From Bacteroidales bacterium UBA6267 (lineage in GTDB: Bacteria > Bacteroidota > Bacteroidia > Bacteroidales > UBA1556), in the NCBI GenBank assembly GCA_002440745.1, contig DJVB01000060.1, positions 1 through 64,000 of the forward strand: 64,000 bases of DNA, read 5' to 3'. This document shows positions 25,899 through 35,294 of the stretch, one piece after another. Made by a program: the position numbers and the translations under genes. Every line of letters begins with the position of its first letter. Positions within the stretch are counted from its first letter, which is position 1. The notes under the pieces are model-generated. The model was not told the DNA's origin. It did not search any database and worked only from the letters and a program-made list of their open reading frames with translations.

Positions 25899-27245
25899 AT
25901 GTCAAAAAGTATTCAAATCAAGAAAGGGCTTGACATTAAACTAAAGGGACGACCAGAGAACAAGTTGTCCGCAGTTGACGTCAGGCAGTATGCTTTGAAG
26001 CCAACCGACTTTAACGGAGTTACTCCCAAAATGCTCGTAAATGTTGGAGATAAAGTAAAAGCAGGAACCATTGTATATTTCGACAAGACCCGCGAAAATC
26101 TGAAGTTTGCCTCTCCTATTTCCGGTACAGTTACCGAAGTTATCAGAGGTGAAAAGCGTAAAATGCTTGAAATCAGAATTGAAGCAGATGGAGCCAACGA
26201 GTCGATAAACTTTGGCAAAGAAGATCCCAAGGCAATGAGCAGGGAGCAAATCATCAACCGTTTGTTGGAAAGTGGCTGCTGGCCAATGATCATGCAACGG
26301 CCTTACGGAGTGATTGCCAACCCACAAGATGAACCAAAAGCTATCCATATTTCAGCCTTTGATTCTGCGCCATTAGCGGTTGATTTAGATTTTGCTTTGG
26401 AAGGTCAGGCTGTTGCTTTTCAAGCAGGTATCGATGCGTTGAAAAAACTCACCAAAGGAAAAGTTCACTTGAACGTTCATAGTAACGAAACAAAATCGAA
26501 GGTGTTCATAGATGCTAAAGGTGTAGAAATCAACCAATTCAGCGGTCCTCATCCTACAGGTTTAGTTGGTATTCAAATCGCTCACATCGACCCTATTAAC
26601 AAAGGAGAAGTAGTTTGGACTATCGATCCTCAGTCGGTAGTAATCTTGGGCCGATTATTTACAGAAGGTGTTTATAATTCGGAGAAAGTTGTTGCTCTTG
26701 CCGGATCAGAAGTGAAAAATCCTCAATATTACAAACTAAAGGTTGGAGCAAATATTAGCAGCCTTCAAAGCAATATTGCCGATGGAGCAGTTCGTTATAT
26801 CAGTGGCAATGTGCTTACCGGCACACAAATAGAAAAAGGAGGATACCTTTCATTCTATCACCAAAATATTACGGTAATTCCCGAAGGAAAATACCATTCA
26901 TTTTTTGGATGGTTAGTTCCAAGTCCGAAAAAACACAGTATCTATCGCACAGCCCTATCATGGCTTACTCCCAACAAAGAATACCGTCTTGATACTAATC
27001 TAAATGGTGGCGAGCGCGCATTTGTTGTAACGGGTGCTGTAGAAAAAGTTTTCCCAATGGATATTTATTTGATCCCTCTCCTTAAAGCGGTGATGATCAA
27101 CGATATAGACAAAATGGAACAGCTCGGTATTTATGAAATTATTGAAGAGGATATTGCATTATGCGAATATATCTCCACTTCAAAAATCAATATGCAAAGT
27201 ATTTTGCGTCAGGGCTTAAACTCCATGTATGCAGAAATGAGCTAA
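25899..27245 (+). CDS. nqrA: Na+-translocating NADH:quinone reductase subunit A
   Basis: Cytoplasmic-face quinone-related subunit of the Na+-pumping NADH:ubiquinone/menaquinone oxidoreductase. 448 residues, typical. N-terminal IQIKKGLDIKLKGRPE, then a barrel-sandwich region (VKAGTIVYFDKTRENLKFAS) and the RnfC/NqrA-type core (RPYGVIANPQDEPKAIHIS, FSGPHPTGLVGIQIAHIDP). It opens a six-gene operon in the standard order A-B-C-D-E-F. Confidence 0.97.
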   Translation: MSKSIQIKKGLDIKLKGRPENKLSAVDVRQYALKPTDFNGVTPKMLVNVGDKVKAGTIVYFDKTRENLKFASPISGTVTEVIRGEKRKMLEIRIEADGANESINFGKEDPKAMSREQIINRLLESGCWPMIMQRPYGVIANPQDEPKAIHISAFDSAPLAVDLDFALEGQAVAFQAGIDALKKLTKGKVHLNVHSNETKSKVFIDAKGVEINQFSGPHPTGLVGIQIAHIDPINKGEVVWTIDPQSVVILGRLFTEGVYNSEKVVALAGSEVKNPQYYKLKVGANISSLQSNIADGAVRYISGNVLTGTQIEKGGYLSFYHQNITVIPEGKYHSFFGWLVPSPKKHSIYRTALSWLTPNKEYRLDTNLNGGERAFVVTGAVEKVFPMDIYLIPLLKAVMINDIDKMEQLGIYEIIEEDIALCEYISTSKINMQSILRQGLNSMYAEMS

Positions 27246-27278
27246 TTAGAATTGTATAAACCTTATTATCAAGAATAA

Positions 27279-28433
27279 ATGAAACCAATAAGAAATATAT
27301 TAGATTCCATAAAGCCCCATGTTCAAAAAGGGGGCAAGTTTCATGCGTTCCATTCCTTTTATGATTCCATCGAAACCTTGTTTTTCGTTCCCGACCATGT
27401 AACCACAAAGGGAAGTCATATTAGAGATGGTGTTGACATGAAACGGACCATGTTTATGGTAGTTTTAGCAATGGTTCCGGCATTACTATTCGGAATGTGG
27501 AATGTGGGTAATCTGCATTTTCAGGCCAATGGAGTAACAGATTTCACCTTAATGGAAGCTTTCTGGTATGGCTTTTTGAAAGTTTTACCCATAATTATCG
27601 TATCCTATGCCGTGGGTTTAGGAATTGAAATTGCCTTTGCTCAAGGACGAGGACATGAAGTAAACGAAGGATTTTTTGTTAGCGGAATGCTTATTCCATT
27701 GGTTCTGCCGGTAACTACACCCCTTTGGATGGTAGCTTTAGCAGTAGCTTTTGCTGTTATCTTTGGAAAAGAAGTATTTGGCGGTACAGGAATGAACATT
27801 GTGAATCCTGCATTATTAGCTCGTGCATTTCTCTTCTTCGCTTATCCTGCCTATCTATCCGGCGACACCGTTTGGATTGCCGAGAGTGCCGATGCAATTT
27901 CAGGAGCAACCCCACTTGCAGTGCTCACCGCAGGCCAACATTTAGACCTTTCGCTTATGGGAATGTTAGTCGGAAACTATGCCGGCTCCATTGGTGAATC
28001 CTCTACTATCGCCATTTTAATTGGTGCTGCCTTCCTTCTTTATACCGGAGTAGCCAGTTGGAAAGTAATGTTCTCCTTCTTTATTGGAGGCTTAACAATG
28101 GGGCTATTACTCAACGGATTATCAGCGCAATTCCCTGAGAATGCGTATCTTGCATTACCGGCTTACCAGCATTTACTCATTGGAGGTTTTGCTTTCGGAG
28201 GAGTGTTTATGATAACCGATCCTGTATCGGCTACACAAACGGAAACCGGAAAATGGATTTATGGATTCCTTGCAGGATTTATTGCCATTATAGTCAGGGT
28301 TTTAAACCCCGCCTATCCCGAAGGTGTGATGCTTGCCATTCTATTTATGAATGTGTTTGCTCCGCTCATCGACCACTATGTGATTGAAGCAAATATCAAG
28401 AGACGTTTAAAACGAGCTGCTGTTGCCAAATAA
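27279..28433 (+). CDS. nqrB: Na+-translocating NADH:quinone reductase subunit B
   Basis: Membrane subunit with quinone, riboflavin and covalent FMN sites and part of the Na+ channel. 384 residues with about ten membrane helices. The FMN attachment motif DAISGATPL places the acceptor at Thr211, equivalent to Vibrio cholerae Thr236. The apbE gene downstream encodes the enzyme that makes this bond. Conserved features include GKEVFGGTGMNIVNPALLAR and GGFAFGGVFMITDPVSATQT. Confidence 0.97.
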   Translation: MKPIRNILDSIKPHVQKGGKFHAFHSFYDSIETLFFVPDHVTTKGSHIRDGVDMKRTMFMVVLAMVPALLFGMWNVGNLHFQANGVTDFTLMEAFWYGFLKVLPIIIVSYAVGLGIEIAFAQGRGHEVNEGFFVSGMLIPLVLPVTTPLWMVALAVAFAVIFGKEVFGGTGMNIVNPALLARAFLFFAYPAYLSGDTVWIAESADAISGATPLAVLTAGQHLDLSLMGMLVGNYAGSIGESSTIAILIGAAFLLYTGVASWKVMFSFFIGGLTMGLLLNGLSAQFPENAYLALPAYQHLLIGGFAFGGVFMITDPVSATQTETGKWIYGFLAGFIAIIVRVLNPAYPEGVMLAILFMNVFAPLIDHYVIEANIKRRLKRAAVAK

Positions 28434-28464
28434 TTTGAATATTAAACATTAAAATCAAAACGTG

Positions 28465-29229
28465 ATGAATAAGAATAGTAATACATATATTTTCATTTAC
28501 GCTTCTCTGATGGTGGTGGTTGTGGCAGTGGTGCTCACCATGGCAAACCTTACCCTTAAGCCGCTTCAACAAAAGAATGTGAAAAATGAAAAAATGACTG
28601 AAATTTTGTCATCAATTGGAATTGAGGCAAATGCGGAGAATGCTCAAGAACTTTTCGATAAGTACATTACCGAAGAAATAGTAATTAATTCTAAAGGGGA
28701 TGTTGTGGGAGTTTATAAAAACGGCCAACAAGAATCCGGAACCGAAAGAGCATTCGACATAAATCTTAAAGTGGAACTTAGAAAACAAAACAAGACACAA
28801 GACGGACATTTTCCTTTATTTATTGCAGATAATGAAGGGATGAGAGTCTATATTGTTCCGGTTTTTGGAAAAGGTTTGTGGGCTCCTGTTTGGGGAAATT
28901 TAGCATTTAAAGAAGATTTTAACACTGTTTTTGGGGCAAACTTTGGCCACGAATCTGAAACTCCAGGTCTTGGTGCTGAGATATCCGAACCAAAGAAAGA
29001 AGGTAAGATCGTTTTCTCGGATCAATATGACGGTAAGCAAATCTTTGATGCCGATGGAAATTTTCAATCGATAATTTGTGTTAAAGGAGGCGTTGCCAAT
29101 CAAAGTAAAGTTGCACCAGAACACGGGGTAGATGCCATTTCAGGAGGCACGCTCACGAGTAACGGTGTAACCGATATGATTAACGACTGCCTTATAAACT
29201 ATGTTGAATACATTAAGAAAAACAAATAA
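28465..29229 (+). CDS. nqrC: Na+-translocating NADH:quinone reductase subunit C
   Basis: Single-helix periplasmic flavoprotein subunit. 254 residues from ATG 28465 (a GTG three bases earlier is also in frame). N-terminal anchor about 8-30, then the FMN-binding domain (ETPGLGAEISEP) ending with DAISGGTLTSNGV. The covalent FMN acceptor is predicted at Thr229; the usual Ala before it (SGAT) is Gly here. Confidence 0.96.
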   Translation: MNKNSNTYIFIYASLMVVVVAVVLTMANLTLKPLQQKNVKNEKMTEILSSIGIEANAENAQELFDKYITEEIVINSKGDVVGVYKNGQQESGTERAFDINLKVELRKQNKTQDGHFPLFIADNEGMRVYIVPVFGKGLWAPVWGNLAFKEDFNTVFGANFGHESETPGLGAEISEPKKEGKIVFSDQYDGKQIFDADGNFQSIICVKGGVANQSKVAPEHGVDAISGGTLTSNGVTDMINDCLINYVEYIKKNK

Positions 29230-29232
29230 ACC

Positions 29233-29889
29233 ATGAGTACAGTAAAAAACGAAAGGGAGCCTCTGTTTTCAGCGAAGAATATTCGACTGATGACGACACC
29301 GCTCAATAAGGAAAATCCTATAACTAAACAAGTTTTAGGTATATGCTCTGCTTTGGCTGTTACCGTCAAAGTCGAACCGGCTATTGTTATGGCTATTTCG
29401 GTTATGGCGGTTATGGCAATTGGTAATTTAGTAATTTCACTTTTACGAAATTCCATTCCCAACCGTATCCGTATCATTGTGCAATTAGTTGTAATTGCAG
29501 CTTTGGTTATTCTTGTTGACCAAGTGCTGAAAGCATACAGCTATGATGTTAGCAAACAACTTTCGGTATTCGTTGGATTGATTATCACTAACTGTATCAT
29601 CATGGGTCGCTTCGAAGCCTTCGCCATGGGCAACAAACCTTGGCCATCCTTCCTCGACGGTTTAGGAAATGCTGCCGGTTACGGTTGGATTCTGATAGCT
29701 GTTGCCGTTGCACGAGAGCTTTTCGGTTCAGGAACTATTATGGGAATGACTATCATACCTGAAGGTTTCTATAAATTTGGTTACGTAAACAACGGACTAA
29801 TGATTTTGCCTCCAATGGCGCTCATCGTTGTTGCTGTAATCATTTGGATACAGCGTGCACGCAACAAAGACATGGTTGAAGAAAATTAG
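29233..29889 (+). CDS. nqrD: Na+-translocating NADH:quinone reductase subunit D
   Basis: Polytopic subunit that with NqrE holds the intramembrane Fe-S centre. 218 residues, six helices. The two conserved Cys ligands are visible as Cys38 (VLGICSALAV) and Cys121 (IITNCIIMGR). It starts 3 bases after nqrC. Related to RnfE/RnfA, but the complete nqrABCDEF context fixes the assignment. Confidence 0.96.
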   Translation: MSTVKNEREPLFSAKNIRLMTTPLNKENPITKQVLGICSALAVTVKVEPAIVMAISVMAVMAIGNLVISLLRNSIPNRIRIIVQLVVIAALVILVDQVLKAYSYDVSKQLSVFVGLIITNCIIMGRFEAFAMGNKPWPSFLDGLGNAAGYGWILIAVAVARELFGSGTIMGMTIIPEGFYKFGYVNNGLMILPPMALIVVAVIIWIQRARNKDMVEEN

Positions 29890-29913
29890 TAAGAACATAA
29901 ATACCAATAAGTT

Positions 29914-30528
29914 ATGGAATATTTAAATATTTTTGTTAAGTCAATTTTTATTGATAACATGGTTTTTGCTTACTTCCTGGGTATGTGTTCTTACCTGGCG
30001 GTATCAAAAACTGTAAAGACCTCGGTAGGTTTAGGATTGGCAGTAATCTTCGTATTAGGAATCACTGTTCCTGTGGATTATCTCCTCAACAACTACCTTT
30101 TAGCCCCCGGTGCCCTTAGCTGGTTAGGTGCTGAATATGCTGATGTTGATTTGAGTTTTCTCAGTTTTATCATGTTCATAGCTGTTATCGCTTCCATGGT
30201 GCAGTTAGTTGAAATGATTGTAGAAAAATTCAGTCCTTCTTTATATGCTTCACTCGGTATTTTCCTTCCGCTTATTGCAGTAAATTGCGCCATTCTTGGA
30301 GGCAGTTTATTTATGCAACAGCGTGAATATCAAAATATAGGCGAAGCAACTGTATTTGGATTAGGTTCTGGTGTGGGTTGGTTTTTGGCTATTGTAGCCA
30401 TAGCAGCCATCCGCGAAAAAATCACCTATTCCAACGTACCTGCACCGTTGCGCGGTCTCGGTATTACCTTCATCATCACAGGTTTGATGGGTATTGCTTT
30501 TATGACATTTATGGGAATTAAATTGTAG
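29914..30528 (+). CDS. nqrE: Na+-translocating NADH:quinone reductase subunit E
   Basis: Inverted-topology partner of NqrD. 204 residues, six helices. Conserved Cys25 (YFLGMCSYLAVS) and Cys125 (AVNCAILGGSLF) supply the other two Fe-S ligands. IFIDNMVFAYFLGMC and AIAAIREKITYSNVP are characteristic of the subunit. Confidence 0.96.
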   Translation: MEYLNIFVKSIFIDNMVFAYFLGMCSYLAVSKTVKTSVGLGLAVIFVLGITVPVDYLLNNYLLAPGALSWLGAEYADVDLSFLSFIMFIAVIASMVQLVEMIVEKFSPSLYASLGIFLPLIAVNCAILGGSLFMQQREYQNIGEATVFGLGSGVGWFLAIVAIAAIREKITYSNVPAPLRGLGITFIITGLMGIAFMTFMGIKL

Positions 30529-30548
30529 AATCCAATAGCTAAATAGAT

Positions 30549-31811
30549 ATGATATTATTAGAAATTGCTACGCAAACTGTTGTAATTATCAGCATAATCA
30601 CTTTCCTGTCGATTATATTGATATTGGTCAGTATCCTGTTGTATGCCAAGAAAAAGCTTACACCACAGGGAATGGTAAAAATCACCGTCAATGGTGAAAA
30701 TGAAATAGAAACCGAACCGGGTGGCACTTTACTCTCGACCCTGTCGGCTGAGAAGGTTTTCCTTCCTTCGGCTTGTGGTGGCGGCGGAACTTGCGGTATG
30801 TGTAAATGTCAGGTTTTTGAAGGTGGTGGAGATATCCTACCTACCGAAACAGGATTTTTTACCCGTAAAGAAGCTCAAAACCATTGGCGCCTTGGTTGTC
30901 AGGTGAAAGTGCGCGGAGATATGAAAATCGGTGTGCCTGAGGAAATCTTTGGCATTAAAAAATGGGAATGCACCGTTGTTTCCAATAAAAACGTGGCTAC
31001 TTTTATTAAAGAGTTTGTAGTAAAACTCCCTGAAGGTGAGAAACTTGAATTCCGATCTGGAGGATATATTCAAATCGACGTTCCAAAATGTGAAGTGGAT
31101 TATAAAGACATCGAAGTTCAGGAAGAATACCGCGAAGATTGGGACAAATTCAATATGTGGGATTTAAAGATGAAAAATCCGGAGCCTGTTTTCCGCGCTT
31201 ATTCTATGGCTAATCACCCTGCCGAAGGAAATATTGTCATGCTCAATATTCGTATCGCTACTCCACCATGGGATCCAAAAGCAAAAGGATTTATGAAAGT
31301 TAATCCGGGTATTTGTTCATCCTATATTTTCAGTTTGAAGCCAGGTGATAAAGTCACAGTTTCAGGTCCTTATGGTGAGTTCTTCATAAAAGATACCAAA
31401 CGCGAGATGATGTTTATTGGTGGCGGCGCCGGAATGGCTCCAATGCGTTCGCATATCTTCGACCTTTTCCTAACTAAGAAAACCAAAGACCGTAAAGCTA
31501 CTTTCTGGTACGGAGGCCGTTCGATGCGGGAGTTGTTTTATGTGGATGAGTTCAGAGCTATTGAAAAAGAATTCCCTAATTTTACTTTCAATATCGGACT
31601 TTCAGAACCAATGCCCGAAGATAACTGGACCGGTTATGTAGGTTTTATCCATCAAATTATTATGGACAATTACCTTAGCAAACACGAAGAGCCGGAAGAA
31701 ATAGAATACTACCTCTGCGGTCCTCCAATGATGAACCAAGCTGTACTTAAAATGCTTGACGACCTCGGAGTTCCTGAAGAAATGATAGCCTTCGACGATT
31801 TCGGAGGATAA
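30549..31811 (+). CDS. nqrF: Na+-translocating NADH:quinone reductase subunit F
   Basis: NADH-oxidising entry subunit. 420 residues: N-terminal membrane anchor (about 9-32), [2Fe-2S] ferredoxin domain with Cys76, Cys82 and Cys85 in CGGGGTCGMC and a fourth Cys in RLGCQV, then FAD domain (FRAYSMAN) and NADH domain (GGGAGMAPMRSH, CGPPMMNQAV), ending in the conserved FDDFGG. Last gene of the operon; a terminator follows. Confidence 0.97.
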   Translation: MILLEIATQTVVIISIITFLSIILILVSILLYAKKKLTPQGMVKITVNGENEIETEPGGTLLSTLSAEKVFLPSACGGGGTCGMCKCQVFEGGGDILPTETGFFTRKEAQNHWRLGCQVKVRGDMKIGVPEEIFGIKKWECTVVSNKNVATFIKEFVVKLPEGEKLEFRSGGYIQIDVPKCEVDYKDIEVQEEYREDWDKFNMWDLKMKNPEPVFRAYSMANHPAEGNIVMLNIRIATPPWDPKAKGFMKVNPGICSSYIFSLKPGDKVTVSGPYGEFFIKDTKREMMFIGGGAGMAPMRSHIFDLFLTKKTKDRKATFWYGGRSMRELFYVDEFRAIEKEFPNFTFNIGLSEPMPEDNWTGYVGFIHQIIMDNYLSKHEEPEEIEYYLCGPPMMNQAVLKMLDDLGVPEEMIAFDDFGG

Positions 31812-31825
31812 GAAAATCAATGAAG

Positions 31826-31855
31826 AAAAGGCCGGTGTAAATCGGTCTTTTTTTT
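31826..31855 (+). terminator. Terminator of the nqr operon
   Basis: AAGGCCG (31828-31834) pairs with CGGTCTT (31843-31849) with one G-T pair, followed by eight or more T, 15 bases after the nqrF stop. Confidence 0.8.
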
Positions 31856-31861
31856 GCTTTT

Positions 31862-31960
31862 AACCATAGAGAGCACGGAGTTACACAGAGGGAAAGCATT
31901 CTCTGTGTTTCTCTGCGTTCTCTGTGTTTTACTTCTTTTTCTTCACCACGGAGAGCATGG
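31862..31960. repeat. Intergenic CACGGAG/CACAGAG-type repeat
   Basis: A stretch built of CACGGAG, ACACAGAG, CTCTGTGT and CTCTGCG units in both orientations, including an 8-bp hairpin ACACAGAG...CTCTGTGT. Similar-looking sequence is common between genes of environmental Bacteroidota. No coding function is supported. Confidence 0.5.
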
Positions 31961-32041
31961 ACGGACATATTGAAAGGAATCTTATCTCACTTAGTGAAAG
32001 AATTATAATACAAAAAAGTTCCATAGATTCCACGAAAACGT

Positions 32042-32049
32042 TACTTTTG
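32042..32049 (+). promoter_or_regulatory. TACTTTTG -7 element upstream of apbE
   Basis: TAnnTTTG match followed by C, 34 bases before the apbE start. With the terminator after nqrF it suggests apbE is transcribed separately. Confidence 0.4.
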
Positions 32050-32083
32050 CAACTTAGTTAATTAACCATTTAATTGCCTCAAA

Positions 32084-33106
32084 ATGAAACTTCTAACATC
32101 CTTCTTTCTTACTCTAACTGTTATCCTTTTTAGTTGCAATAATATATCCACCGTGGAACCCCTTAAAACACCTGAGAAATATGTCATTCAAGGTGCGGCA
32201 CAAGGAACTTACTATGCAATAACCTATTATGACCCTCAAGGAAGAAAATTAGAAAGGTCGATTGATAGTTTGCTAAAAGCTTTCGACATGTCAGCTTCCA
32301 ACTATCAGGATAGCTCTATAATTTCGAAAGTGAATGCCAATATTCCGGTGGAGCTTGACGAGATTTTTACAGGCAATTTCAATTTAGCTAAGCAAGTTTC
32401 GCAGATGACTGGGGGTGCTTTCGATATCACGGTTCGGCCATTGGTTGAACTTTGGGGTTTTGGCAAGAAACAAATTGAAGAAGTCTCTCTTGGTCAAGTA
32501 GATAGTGTGATGAGCTTTATAGGTTTCGACAAGGTTCGAATCGAGAATGGTAGAGTGATTAAAGATGATCCGAGGTTGCAATTAGATTTCAACGCAATTG
32601 CCCAAGGCTATTCGGTGGACGTAACGGCCAACTATCTGAGATCGTTAGGAATTGAAAACTTCTTGGTTGACATTGGCGGAGAAGTAGTCGCTTCCGGTCA
32701 GAAGGCTGATAGTAGTTTTTGGAAGGTTGGAGTGGAACGTCCAAAAGAAAACGAAGCTTATGGCGAGGCTCTTACCGCAGTTATTTCACTAAAAGACAGA
32801 GCTTTAGCCACATCAGGAAACTATCGCAAATTTTATGAGAAAAACGGCGTGAAATATTCACATACCATCGATCCTAAAACAGGATATTCTGTGCGTTCGA
32901 CTCTATTATCCGCAACAGTTATTGCCGAAAATGCGGCATTAGCCGATGCTTTAGCAACTGCTTTAATGGTTAAGGGTTTAGATAGCAGCAAGGTATTTTT
33001 GGAAAAACATCCTGAATTTGACGCGTTTCTGATTTATTCCGATGAGGCAGGCAATTACAAATTTTTCGAAACCCCTGGAATTATCGACATCATAAAGAAA
33101 AATTAG
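32084..33106 (+). CDS. apbE: ApbE, FAD:protein FMN transferase (lipoprotein)
   Basis: Mg-dependent enzyme that transfers FMN from FAD to Thr of target proteins outside the cytoplasm. 340 residues with a lipoprotein signal (VILFSC, Cys18). ApbE signatures: AQGTYYAITYYDPQG, SNYQDSSIISKVN, GAFDITVRPLVELWGFG, FNAIAQGYSVD, VDIGGEVVASG, HTIDPKTG. Its position just after nqrABCDEF and the DAISG(A/G)T motifs in NqrB and NqrC make those subunits its evident substrates. Confidence 0.96.
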   Translation: MKLLTSFFLTLTVILFSCNNISTVEPLKTPEKYVIQGAAQGTYYAITYYDPQGRKLERSIDSLLKAFDMSASNYQDSSIISKVNANIPVELDEIFTGNFNLAKQVSQMTGGAFDITVRPLVELWGFGKKQIEEVSLGQVDSVMSFIGFDKVRIENGRVIKDDPRLQLDFNAIAQGYSVDVTANYLRSLGIENFLVDIGGEVVASGQKADSSFWKVGVERPKENEAYGEALTAVISLKDRALATSGNYRKFYEKNGVKYSHTIDPKTGYSVRSTLLSATVIAENAALADALATALMVKGLDSSKVFLEKHPEFDAFLIYSDEAGNYKFFETPGIIDIIKKN

Positions 33107-33148
33107 AACTTAAGTTTTTATCGTTCTGGAAAATCACATTTGGTAACC

Positions 33149-33460
33149 TTAGGGTTTCACGAAAAACTTTCCGGTGAGAAGCTTAAGTTTATCACGAAAA
33201 AAGCGAGAAAAGAAGCGATATTGGCCTAATAAAACTCCATAAACGAATAGAAAAAAATTATAGAGAGGCAATACAACTATCAGAAAAACAACAAGTTTCA
33301 TCCAAAATGGGGATTCATCTGTAATGCCCAACATTAGGTCGATTTTACGATGAAAATATAAAGTTGTGGGGCCGGCTAATGAAAATGCCAAAAGAATGAT
33401 AAATACTTGCCAATTGCTTTCGATGCCCCAACGGGTTTTGAGTTTATTCCAAATTTTCAT
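33149..33460 (-). CDS. Small membrane protein (DUF6787-like)
   Basis: 103 residues with two membrane segments (about 18-36 and 53-77) and basic termini. The N-terminus KIWNKLKTRWGIESNWQV and the PTTLYFHRKID loop recur in a Bacteroidota-restricted family, probably DUF6787, of unknown function; the family name is from memory. Not part of an obvious operon. Confidence 0.65.
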   Translation of the reverse strand: MKIWNKLKTRWGIESNWQVFIILLAFSLAGPTTLYFHRKIDLMLGITDESPFWMKLVVFLIVVLPLYNFFLFVYGVLLGQYRFFSRFFRDKLKLLTGKFFVKP

Positions 33461-33582
33461 AAAGGTAAATTATCGCACAAGAAGCGTTAGAATTGCTGGC
33501 AAAGTTACAATAATGGCTTTCACTTAAAGTCTTGAAAACTGTTAAAGACTCTTAGAGTGATAATTATCAGAGAGTGGCTAGA

Positions 33583-34407
33583 TCATTCCACCTTGAGAAT
33601 CATTTCCGAGCCGGCAATATCGGTGTCGCTGCCGTAGTCCACAACCCCCAAAACATTGTAACTACCTTTTGCTAAACCTTTGGGTAAGGTGAATGTAATC
33701 TCTCTTGTTCCACCGGGCAAAACAGTAAATCCCTTATTTTTAACTGTTTGCTTCTCCCCTGTTGAACTGTTTACGATATCGAGATAAGGGGCACAATCGA
33801 CAATTGCCTCGCCGGTGTTTGCCACTTCCATTTTGAGTTTAATAACTGTGTCGGAAGCCGTGCTATCTCTGAAAAACTTGATAATAGAAGCTTCCTTGAA
33901 TGTTACGGCAGGCGGAGTTTGAAAAATATGAATTGTAAACTGAAATGTCTGAATTATTTGCATTCCAACCACATCCGAGCCTTTGGCCATTGAACCGGTG
34001 TTTTCCTGAACGAGCTTAACTACAGCTACGGCCCATCGTGCATTATTAGCTTCAGGAATATTTGGCAATTGGAGCAGGACTTCCACGTCAGCAGTTTCAC
34101 CCGGCTCGACCTCAACAAACGATGGAGAAGCAGAAAGCCATTGTGAGCAGCCGCGAGCATTCGTATCGCCAACAGGAGTAATAGTAGATTTTCCTTGATT
34201 TCCTTCCGCAGAAAAATCGGCAAAATCGACTTTAAAAGTTTCCTTTTTGGTGCCGTTATTCGCGATTCGAATTTTCTGACTTTTATAACTCCCGGGAGCT
34301 ACTTTAAAATATAGGCGAGACGGCGAAATCGATGCGCTTTGTGCATTTACAGAAATTGCAGATCCCATAAAAAGACCGCAGATAAAAAAAGCTAATAAGT
34401 ACTTCAT
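33583..34407 (-). CDS. Periplasmic PapD-like / DUF916-like Ig-fold protein
   Basis: 274 residues from ATG 34407 (12 in-frame upstream codons precede the signal peptide MKYLLAFFICGLFMGSAISV). The start of the mature protein, SISPSRLYFKVAPGSYKSQK, opens a pilus-chaperone-like Ig domain (about 25-150) followed by a second Ig domain (about 160-270, with GTREITFTLPKGLAKGSYNV). This two-domain layout resembles WxL-associated DUF916/DUF3324 proteins and fimbrial chaperones. No pilus or usher genes are nearby, so the partner is unknown. Confidence 0.6.
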   Translation of the reverse strand: MKYLLAFFICGLFMGSAISVNAQSASISPSRLYFKVAPGSYKSQKIRIANNGTKKETFKVDFADFSAEGNQGKSTITPVGDTNARGCSQWLSASPSFVEVEPGETADVEVLLQLPNIPEANNARWAVAVVKLVQENTGSMAKGSDVVGMQIIQTFQFTIHIFQTPPAVTFKEASIIKFFRDSTASDTVIKLKMEVANTGEAIVDCAPYLDIVNSSTGEKQTVKNKGFTVLPGGTREITFTLPKGLAKGSYNVLGVVDYGSDTDIAGSEMILKVE

Positions 34408-34528
34408 AATCCGGATATTGTTGTTAATTAAGTTGTCATTCAATACCTCACAAAATTAGGATTGAAGAGTTTGCGGATTCGATTCCTCTATAAAAGTTTT
34501 TCACGTTGGAATGTTAATGAAACCAAAC

Positions 34529-34849
34529 TTACCTTTCGTATTCGGACTCAGTTGGGGGCTTAAGTCGGGAACACTTTTTTTTATTTGAAAGAAAAATTTT
34601 AAAAACAAAAATCGGCACAGGGTCATAACCCGAAGTTCCATAAGGATGGCACCGAGAGATACGATTTGCGGCCATAACACCTCCGCTAATCAAACCGTAA
34701 CGCTTCACAGCTTCGATAGCATACTGACTACATGTTGGCACGTGGCGACATGAAGCCGGTGTAAGAGGAGAGATTACATAACGATAGAAATGTACAGGCA
34801 GCAATGCCGTATGAATTGCAATTTTGTGCAGAGTTTTGTCGGAATGCAT
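34529..34849 (-). CDS. yidD: YidD, membrane protein insertion efficiency factor
   Basis: Small protein linked to YidC-dependent membrane insertion. From ATG 34849, 106 residues. The family pattern is complete: YRYVISPLTPASCRHVPTCS, then YAIEAVKRYG, then RISRCHPYGTSGYDPVP. The frame extends upstream by 16 codons, but the chosen Met gives the usual length before the conserved core. rnpA, rpmH and yidC, its frequent neighbours elsewhere, are not here. Confidence 0.9.
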   Translation of the reverse strand: MHSDKTLHKIAIHTALLPVHFYRYVISPLTPASCRHVPTCSQYAIEAVKRYGLISGGVMAANRISRCHPYGTSGYDPVPIFVFKIFLSNKKKCSRLKPPTESEYER

Positions 34850-34912
34850 AAATATTACAAAAAACAAAGGACTGCCCACAAATTGGGAGCAGTCCATTGA
34901 AAATAATTTTTC

Positions 34913-35284
34913 TTAAAATGGCAAGTCGTCTGTTGGCTCAAAGCTATCCGCCGGTCCATCACTTTCGCCAAATGTTGGAAGTGGAGGATTATTCTCAGGA
35001 GTGCTTGCACCGCCTGCATTTTGCTTTTCAATTCGCCATGCTTTCACATTGGTGTACCACTTTCCGTTGAATTCGCGTGATTCCACATCGAAATCAACCT
35101 TCACCAAATCATTAATATTCAATGTTTTAACAACATCAACTTTATCACCCCAAACGTCAATACACACTTTCTTTGGATATTGGTCTTGCGTTTCGATGAC
35201 GAATGCACCCTTTACCCAGGTGCCATTTTTTCCCTGCCCACTTTGTTCAGGAAGGATTTCTGTTAGTTTTCCGGTAATTTCCAT
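34913..35284 (-). CDS. DUF3127 protein (OB-fold-like)
   Basis: 123 residues. Starts MEITGKLTEILPEQSGQG and carries the DUF3127 core (WVKGAFVIETQDQYPKKVC, DFDVESREFNGKWYTNVKAW), then a disordered acidic tail ending in TDDLPF. The short-strand pattern and the acidic DDLPF-like end are reminiscent of single-stranded DNA-binding proteins, so a nucleic-acid role is possible but unproven. It follows the cyclophilin gene by 10 bases. Confidence 0.85.
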   Translation of the reverse strand: MEITGKLTEILPEQSGQGKNGTWVKGAFVIETQDQYPKKVCIDVWGDKVDVVKTLNINDLVKVDFDVESREFNGKWYTNVKAWRIEKQNAGGASTPENNPPLPTFGESDGPADSFEPTDDLPF

Positions 35285-35294
35285 AGTTCAATAT

